A DNA stretch of 6,889 bases, taken from Phycisphaerae bacterium. GTDB lineage: Bacteria > Planctomycetota > Phycisphaerae > SM23-33. The DNA is taken from positions 1 through 6,889 of the forward strand of contig DAOVQV010000078.1 in NCBI GenBank assembly GCA_030628445.1. Direction: 5' to 3'. Shown here one piece after another: positions 1-4,319 of the stretch. The notes beneath the pieces are model-generated. The model worked only from the letters and a program-made list of their open reading frames with translations. It did not search any database and was not told the origin of the DNA. Positions within the stretch are counted from its first letter, which is position 1. Each line of letters begins with the position of its first letter. A program made the position numbers and the translations under genes.

Positions 1-882
1 CTGAACGTGCGGTCCAAGCAGCCGGAAACGTTCCATCCGCTCTTCATTGATCTTCTCGTACAGCGGGCTGAAGCGGTCCGGGAAGTCCGGCTCGACGCAG
101 CCGTGACAGGGACTTCCGGCCCCGATGCACCAGTTGGTCCCGCTGTTCCACATTCGCTTGGGGCAGTCGGCGTAGGTTACCGGGCCCTTGCACCCCAGCT
201 CGTACAGGCAGCCGGGCTCGCCGAAGTTCTTGGCGAACTTACCGGCGTCGAAGTCCGCGCGGCGCGGGCAAGTTTCGTGGACGAGCTGGCCGTAGTAGAT
301 CTTTGGCCGCCCGATGTCGTCCACCTCCACCGCGTCCAGGCCGTAGCGCATGATGGCGGCGAGCGACCCGACAAGCCAATCCGGGTGCGGCGGGCAGCCG
401 GGGATGTTGATCACGGGCGTGGCGATTCCCTCGCGGGCAAGCAGCTCGCCGATGCTGATCGCCCCGGTCGGGTTTGGCTTGCCCGCGGGAATCCCGCCGT
501 ACGCGGCACACGTACCCATCCCCACCACCGCCATCGCCGAACGGGCCAGTTCGGCGGCCTTTTCGTAAATCGGCACCTCGCGGTCGCCCTGCTCGCCCAT
601 CGTTGCGAACATCGGGTGGGTAAGTTGGAGCGATCCCTCGATGATAAGGACGTACGAGCCCGCCTTTGTTTGAATCGTGTCCTGGAGGATGTCGATTACT
701 TGCTGGCCCTGTCCCGCCATCGCCGTCGTCACAAATCGCAGGTTGACGTGCTTACCGGCAGTCAGCTCTCTGAGCAAAACCGTGTGGATGGAGGGGGAAA
801 ACGTGTTCAGCAGCGAGACGACGCAGCCGCTGCAGGAGGCCCCCGGGAGCCAGACTACTGGAATCTCCGTTATCTCAGCCAT
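1..882 (-). CDS. [NiFe] hydrogenase small subunit, cytoplasmic type (3' end cut by window)
   Basis: This is the electron-transfer subunit of a [NiFe] hydrogenase, which carries electrons between the Ni-Fe site of the large subunit and a partner through three Fe-S clusters. The window holds 294 residues with no stop, so the C-terminus lies beyond position 1. Seen: WLPGASCSGC at the N-terminus gives C17 and C20, which with C125 (GTCAAYGG) and C163 (PGCPPHP) make the proximal cluster. H202, C205, C225 and C231 fit the distal cluster. C240, C252, C259 and C262 fit the medial cluster. C252 (NWC) replaces the proline of classic [3Fe-4S] enzymes, so a medial [4Fe-4S] is likely. G19 and G130 stand where the extra cysteines of O2-tolerant group 1d enzymes would be. 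No Tat signal is present: the cluster motif starts at residue 11, and an in-frame TAG (886-888) lies two codons before the ATG, so the enzyme should be cytoplasmic. A strong Shine-Dalgarno supports the start. The sequence recalls [NiFeSe]/group 1 small subunits; the subgroup is not settled. The large subunit probably follows. Confidence 0.93.
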   Translation of the reverse strand, partial: MAEITEIPVVWLPGASCSGCVVSLLNTFSPSIHTVLLRELTAGKHVNLRFVTTAMAGQGQQVIDILQDTIQTKAGSYVLIIEGSLQLTHPMFATMGEQGDREVPIYEKAAELARSAMAVVGMGTCAAYGGIPAGKPNPTGAISIGELLAREGIATPVINIPGCPPHPDWLVGSLAAIMRYGLDAVEVDDIGRPKIYYGQLVHETCPRRADFDAGKFAKNFGEPGCLYELGCKGPVTYADCPKRMWNSGTNWCIGAGSPCHGCVEPDFPDRFSPLYEKINEERMERFRLLGPHVQ

Positions 883-888
883 TACCTA

Positions 889-894
889 CTCCTT
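889..894 (-). promoter_or_regulatory. Shine-Dalgarno of the hydrogenase small subunit
   Basis: AAGGAG on the minus strand lies 6 nt before the ATG at 882. The in-frame TAG at 886-888 follows it directly, so translation cannot begin further upstream. This fixes the N-terminus and rules out an encoded Tat leader. Confidence 0.85.
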
Positions 895-987
895 GAGAAA
901 GCTTTGTGATCACCCCGTGCCGCCAAGTCCAATGACACTGGCGCCGGCGCTATATCCGATCCGACATGCGCTGGCGAAAAGGAAGCC

Positions 988-1150
988 TTAGAGCACTTAA
1001 CACCATTCTGTAGCGTTTGCTCTGCCTGCGGCGTCAGCTGGCTTCGTCAGGCTGCATCGACAACCCTAGGGGGTTGTCTGCTTCGCCTTCCTCCCCAGCC
1101 TTGTCCTCGCCTACGAGCAAATCGCTACATTATGTCGTTAACTGCTCTAA
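988..1150. repeat. 163-bp imperfect palindrome (long hairpin, MITE-like or structured repeat)
   Basis: Two arms, 988-1022 and 1115-1150, are inverted copies of each other. They match at about 30 of 36 positions, with five mismatches and one indel. Both begin TTAGAGCA and TTAAC, share TGTAGCG, and end TTTGCTC. A second exact 8-bp inverted repeat, GACAACCC (1059-1066) and GGGTTGTC (1071-1078), sits at the same centre (about 1069) with a 4-nt loop. The two 36-bp stretches between arm and core are equal in length but barely complementary, so the fold would be a terminal stem, a large internal loop and an apical hairpin. No target-site duplication is visible and no transposase is present. It lies between the stop of the 1228 gene and the hydrogenase start. 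It could be a dispersed non-autonomous repeat, an RNA structure in the hydrogenase leader, or a bidirectional terminator-like element. Confidence 0.7.
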
Positions 1151-1227
1151 CCCCCGGCGGCTCGGGGTACTTTCTCGCTCGCGGCTCGCCCGCCCCGTCC
1201 GGAAGGACAGCGACACGCAGGGGGAGG

Positions 1228-1980
1228 TTATACCTCACAAGGTGGTTCGCGGGCAATAGAATTGATCAGTTTCTCGGCGGCTTCGATCTGCTGAGGCGTC
1301 CCGCAGATTCCCAGGAAGACGGAACCTTCGGCGCCATAGACGCCGCCGGCAGCTATTAAGGTAGCGGCCGCGCCGGTAAGCAGGCGGATGGAATCCAACT
1401 CGGTGAAGACCACGCCCGGTAGGGGTAGCATGCACGGGCCTTGGGCGTCTGGAGCATTGACCTTGGCGGCGAGGTCCATAATCCCGCCGCCCACTCGCTT
1501 CTGAAGACCCACCGGTACGATCAGTTGTACTCGTCGGCCGACGACGGCCCGGATGGCAGCGGCGGCCGTGCCTCCTTGCGGGTCGCCGATATAAACACCC
1601 GCTTCGCCACGTTCGACGTTGACGGCGTTGGCGCCTTTGAGGATGACGTCTCCGGCGGATAGGTCGTCTACGACATCGAAAACCGTCTTGCCCTTCTGGA
1701 AGGCGCCGTCGACTATGACGACGTCACCGGGCAGCTCGGAGTTGACGGAATCGGTGTCGAAGTCCGGCGGCGTGACCAGCCCGCGGCGAAAACCCTTACG
1801 CGAGAAGCCTTCGGCCTGGGCGATGCCCTCGAGGATCTCCTCGGCGACGTAACCGTTAGTCGTCCCGGCGATGATGACGAGCGTCCCTTTTTCCAGCACG
1901 GCCTGGATCGCCGGATGGACGCCCATCGCCTTTCCGATCAGGCGCTTGGACATCGATGGTGTCAGAAGGAACTGTTTCAT
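1228..1980 (-). CDS. Conserved protein of unknown function, possible NagB/RpiA-like fold
   Basis: This is a 250-residue soluble protein with no signal peptide or membrane segment that I can find. It looks like a conserved hypothetical family of archaea and anaerobic bacteria, but I cannot name the family. Seen: glycine-rich motifs at ends of predicted strands, namely GTTNGY (39-44), VDGAF (90-94), KGANAVN (115-121), IGDPQGGT (131-138) and PVGLQKR (156-162). GTLVIIAGTTNGYVAEEIL recalls the phosphate-binding loop of RpiA/DeoR/NagB-type proteins, and KGANAVN recalls their GAD/GAN motif; this is inference from pattern only. I chose the ATG at 1980 because the conserved-looking part begins MKQFLLTP. 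No Shine-Dalgarno precedes it. A TTG at 2016 overlaps the stop of the upstream gene (TTGA) and would add 12 residues. The gap to the DUF3604-like gene is only 32 nt, so the two are probably co-transcribed and translation may be coupled. Confidence 0.8.
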   Translation of the reverse strand: MKQFLLTPSMSKRLIGKAMGVHPAIQAVLEKGTLVIIAGTTNGYVAEEILEGIAQAEGFSRKGFRRGLVTPPDFDTDSVNSELPGDVVIVDGAFQKGKTVFDVVDDLSAGDVILKGANAVNVERGEAGVYIGDPQGGTAAAAIRAVVGRRVQLIVPVGLQKRVGGGIMDLAAKVNAPDAQGPCMLPLPGVVFTELDSIRLLTGAAATLIAAGGVYGAEGSVFLGICGTPQQIEAAEKLINSIAREPPCEV

Positions 1981-2012
1981 AGGGGTGAGTGTGCCGCGGG
2001 TCCCGACGATTG

Positions 2013-3560
2013 TCAATTGGTGACCCAGATCGGCGACGACCAGGCCATCGCGCCGTTCCGTTGGCTGATGCGCACGCGGTAGTGGTTTACGCCCACCGGC
2101 GGTTCGTGGTCGGTCCAGTCCAGGTGTCCGGTGTACCCGACCTCGGGGATGGCGCGGTGGATCTTTGCCTTATGGCCCGTGTAATAGAGCCTATCGACGC
2201 GCGGTAGCTGCTGCGGGTCAAGGGCGAAGTGCTCTTGGACGTATCGGGAGGCCTCATCGATGAAATCCACGATTCGCGAACCGGCCATCGCCTCGCCCGC
2301 GGTCATCTCGATGGTTTTGCCCTCGATGATAAGGCGGATCGCATCGGCGGGGCGGGTGAGGATTTCGAAGATGTTTCCCTGCATGTTCAGATCGCCGGTC
2401 GGTTCCTGCTGAGGGGTGTGAAAATGGAAATCGCAGCTGGACCCATCAATCGCCCCGACCTGCTGGCCGGTGTGGCGCCAGCACTTCTCAACGGCGAGGA
2501 TTTGACCGTTCGGCACTTCGATTCGGCAGTGCCAATCGCGCGGGCCGAAGTCGGGGATTTCGTTCGTCCTGGCGCCCCACCCGCACTCGACCCGCAGCTT
2601 CAGGCGGACCGGTTCGTCGCCGCCGGGCGCGACCCACGTTCCGTTGTGGCAGTGCGTGGCGATAACGCGGTTGTTCCGCAACAGCTCGATGCGGTCCACG
2701 GCGTCGCCGCCGCAAACCGACGCCGTGATGTGGACGGGGCCCTTCTTGTCGATTGCCCGGCCCATTTCGGCGCCTTCGACGCCAAATTGCAGCTCGATTC
2801 GGTCGGACGTGACGCCGTAGACCCTCCTGGCGGCGATGGCGCTCCAGATCCCCGTGCGGGTCAACTGTTCGGCCCAGCAGGCCATCAGGCCGTGTCCGTA
2901 GACACCCGGGGTCCCGCTGTGCGTGTCGCCCGAGGCGATGATCCCGAACTTCAATCCCCTCGCCAGACCGTCTTCGATCGTTCCGCCGGCCGTGCCGGGG
3001 CCCATGTTGCGGTTGGCGAACAGACCCGGGCACTGCTCATCGGATTCGCTCGAGCCGTGGTGGGAGAAGATCTCCGCACACGGGGAGATGAGAGGGTCGT
3101 GGACGGACCAGTCCTTGGCGCGGATGCCCACCTTGTAGGCGGTGTGATGGGGGATCGCATAGGCCGACAGGCCCCGCCGGCGGATTTCATCATATAGCTG
3201 GGTAAGTGTTTCGCAGCGGATCAACGGCGGGTGATCTTCCAGGAAGGAAACGTTGTGGTCGCCGGATACACCGCTACCTTGCCATTCGTATCCGGGGAAA
3301 ATCACCAACTCGCCGGGCCGATTGTTTGTGGCGGCGAACCGGCAAATCATCCGCCACTGCTCCTGGAGCACGTCGTCGGGAAGGTAATCTTCCACCCCAA
3401 ATCCCTTGACCCGGTGTCGCTCGACAGGATAGTAAGCCATCGGGAAGAAATCGATCATCTCCCGTGCCTGGGCGAGCGTCAGCTGGAGCGTTTGGGCGTT
3501 CATGTGGCGGGAGTGTAGGTTAAGGTGGCTGTCTCCCCAGAAGAGCTTGTAGTTGTCCAT
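2013..3560 (-). CDS. DUF3604/PHP-like metal-dependent hydrolase family protein
   Basis: This 515-residue protein has the layout of DUF3604 proteins, which are related to PHP phosphoesterases; the substrate is unknown. Seen: FWGDSH at 7-12 with H12, H16 and H19 nearby; FPGYEW (88-93) with E92; GDHNVSF (100-106) with H102; AIPHHT (135-140); EIFSHHGS (163-170); and ASGDTHSG (209-216) with D212 and H214. These are the expected metal-binding positions of a PHP-like barrel. A beta-rich C-terminal half follows, including DRIELLRNNRVI (289-300), a stretch typical of the family. No signal peptide is visible, so the protein should be cytoplasmic. The first motif reads GDxHxNxH rather than the usual DxHxH. 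GGAG lies 7 nt before the ATG, supporting the start. The gene is followed after 32 nt by the unknown-function gene ending at 1228, suggesting a two-gene operon. The family call is fairly sure; the reaction is not known. Confidence 0.78.
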   Translation of the reverse strand: MDNYKLFWGDSHLNLHSRHMNAQTLQLTLAQAREMIDFFPMAYYPVERHRVKGFGVEDYLPDDVLQEQWRMICRFAATNNRPGELVIFPGYEWQGSGVSGDHNVSFLEDHPPLIRCETLTQLYDEIRRRGLSAYAIPHHTAYKVGIRAKDWSVHDPLISPCAEIFSHHGSSESDEQCPGLFANRNMGPGTAGGTIEDGLARGLKFGIIASGDTHSGTPGVYGHGLMACWAEQLTRTGIWSAIAARRVYGVTSDRIELQFGVEGAEMGRAIDKKGPVHITASVCGGDAVDRIELLRNNRVIATHCHNGTWVAPGGDEPVRLKLRVECGWGARTNEIPDFGPRDWHCRIEVPNGQILAVEKCWRHTGQQVGAIDGSSCDFHFHTPQQEPTGDLNMQGNIFEILTRPADAIRLIIEGKTIEMTAGEAMAGSRIVDFIDEASRYVQEHFALDPQQLPRVDRLYYTGHKAKIHRAIPEVGYTGHLDWTDHEPPVGVNHYRVRISQRNGAMAWSSPIWVTN

Positions 3561-3753
3561 CCGGATTCTCCGTGTTTGGAAGTCGAGAGTGTGTGAAAGG
3601 ACGATTAGGAGTCCCGCGGATCGGGAAGCTGCTACAGAATGAATACTGACCGCAACGGTGTGACGAACCCAACTCTACACCTGCCCGGTCACACGCCAAA
3701 CATGTTTCGCAGCTTACAGCGCCGCTGGAATCCCCGATCCCGGCAGGTCCGCC
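3561..3753. other. 193-bp intergenic region between HU and DUF3604-like genes
   Basis: This stretch has no gene. It should hold the end of the HU transcript and any promoter for the DUF3604-like operon. I see no strong terminator or consensus promoter. It contains a spaced inverted repeat (3658-3694) and a short perfect palindrome AAACATGTTT (3698-3707), either of which could be a regulator site. Confidence 0.45.
3658..3694. repeat. Spaced inverted repeat upstream of the DUF3604-like gene
   Basis: GTGTGAC (3658-3664) and GTCACAC (3688-3694) are exact 7-bp inverted copies with a 23-bp spacer. The repeat lies about 100 bp upstream of the start at 3560. It could be an operator with two half-sites or a weak stem-loop after HU. 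Seven bases can match by chance, so confidence is low. Confidence 0.35.
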
Positions 3754-4086
3754 TCAGACGGTACCGCCCGTCCCTGGAACCGGTGTGCCCGAGGTAGCCA
3801 TGCCCTCTTGGAGCTTCAGCTTCATGAGCCGGCCTACCTTGAACTTCACGGTCCGCTTCGGCGGGACGTGGACGCGCTGAAGCGTCTTGGGATTCTGAGC
3901 GATTCTCGCTGCGCGCTGGCGCGTCTCGAAGACGCCAAAATCCCGGAATTCCAAACGGTTGCCCCGGCCTAGTTCACTGATGATCTCGTCAAGGAAGCAC
4001 TGCACAACCTTCTTGACTTCGACGCGCTTCTTGCCGGTCTGCTCGGCGATCCGGTCAACGAGTTCCTTTTTTGTTACCGTGTGCAT
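3754..4086 (-). CDS. HU/IHF-family DNA-binding protein
   Basis: This is a 110-residue nucleoid-associated protein that binds and bends DNA as a dimer. Seen: an N-terminal helical part (TKKELVDRIAEQTGKK, 5-20, through ISELGRG at 42) and the family core FRDFGVFETRQR (47-58). The basic beta-arm follows with NPKT at 65-68, whose P66 is the residue that intercalates into DNA in known HU/IHF structures, then VPPKRTVKFKVG (74-85). Relatives usually have a glycine before NP and TG after it; here the residues are AQNPKTL. After the usual end (about residue 93) there is a 17-residue tail rich in Gly, Thr and Pro, which is not part of the fold. The ATG at 4086 is chosen because AAAGGG (4093-4098) lies 6 nt upstream and the fold begins at once; a GTG at 4128 is in frame but lacks support. 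A probable promoter and a preceding terminator suggest an independent single-gene unit. Confidence 0.93.
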   Translation of the reverse strand: MHTVTKKELVDRIAEQTGKKRVEVKKVVQCFLDEIISELGRGNRLEFRDFGVFETRQRAARIAQNPKTLQRVHVPPKRTVKFKVGRLMKLKLQEGMATSGTPVPGTGGTV

Positions 4087-4179
4087 GCGGATCCCTTTCG
4101 CAAGATTCGAAGCACCGTCGGACTGCACTGCCAGTCTTCACGAAATGCAGCGATGCCTAAAACCTTTTCGCTACTGCAA

Positions 4180-4207
4180 TTTATACACGCCAAAGCCCAT
4201 TTTCAAA
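4180..4207 (-). promoter_or_regulatory. Probable sigma-70-type promoter of the HU gene
   Basis: On the minus strand the -10 candidate TATAAA (4180-4185) lies 15-16 bp from TTGAAA/TTTGAA (4201-4207). The upstream DNA (about 4208-4229) is A/T-rich, like an UP element. It would start transcription near 4173, giving a leader of roughly 85-90 nt before the HU start. The spacer is a little short and no other data support it. Confidence 0.5.
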
Positions 4208-4221
4208 CAAAAAATCTCATT

Positions 4222-4247
4222 GAAAACAACCAAGCGGCGCTTGGGTT
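4222..4247 (-). terminator. Probable Rho-independent terminator of the GH35 gene
   Basis: On the minus strand CCAAGC, a 3-nt loop and GCTTGG (4230-4244) form a 6-bp stem. It is followed by TTGTTTTC and more T-rich sequence. It lies about 75 bp after the GH35 stop and just before the putative HU promoter, which is the expected place. The stem is short, so strength is uncertain. Confidence 0.55.
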
Positions 4248-4319
4248 GGGTTCTAAGGCGCCCCGCCCACTGACCTGTTGCAAAGCTGCTGCGAGCCCAC
4301 GCCGCGGGCGACGAGGACA

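Larger units (their letters stand above)
883..1227. other. 345-bp intergenic region upstream of the hydrogenase gene
   Basis: I see no convincing gene here on either strand. Besides the palindrome at 988-1150, it holds a small GC-rich hairpin (CCCCG 1152-1156, CGGGG 1163-1167) just after the 1228 gene. This could help terminate that transcript, but no T-run follows on the minus strand. The segment 895-987 must carry the hydrogenase leader and possibly its promoter, but no clear -35/-10 or sigma-54 site stands out. Confidence 0.6.
4087..4319. other. Intergenic region between GH35 and HU genes
   Basis: This 233-bp stretch has no gene. It is clearly more AT-rich between about 4160 and 4230 than the surrounding coding DNA. 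It holds the terminator and promoter candidates listed separately, and then the HU leader with its Shine-Dalgarno at 4093-4098. Confidence 0.6.

Noticed and set aside
7..909. 300-codon open frame on the plus strand
   Set aside because: It is the antisense shadow of the hydrogenase small subunit, whose metal-binding residues are unmistakable on the minus strand.
905..935. Possible sigma-54 promoter before the hydrogenase gene (TTGGCGGCACGG on the minus strand)
   Set aside because: The GG element is present but no matching TTGC-type -12 element lies at the right distance.
1017..1259. 80-codon plus-strand open frame across the palindrome
   Set aside because: It is read through the inverted repeat and the end of the neighbouring gene, with no Shine-Dalgarno or motif. 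It is probably a spurious frame generated by the repeat.
2229..3197. 322-codon open frame on the plus strand
   Set aside because: It lies antisense to the DUF3604-like gene, has low-complexity Ala/Arg/Asp-rich content and no recognisable motif; it is a GC-rich shadow frame.
3631..3641. 11-base match (CATTCTGTAGC, minus strand) to the left arm of the 988-1150 palindrome
   Set aside because: A match of this length is expected by chance several times in a window of this size, and the similarity does not extend.
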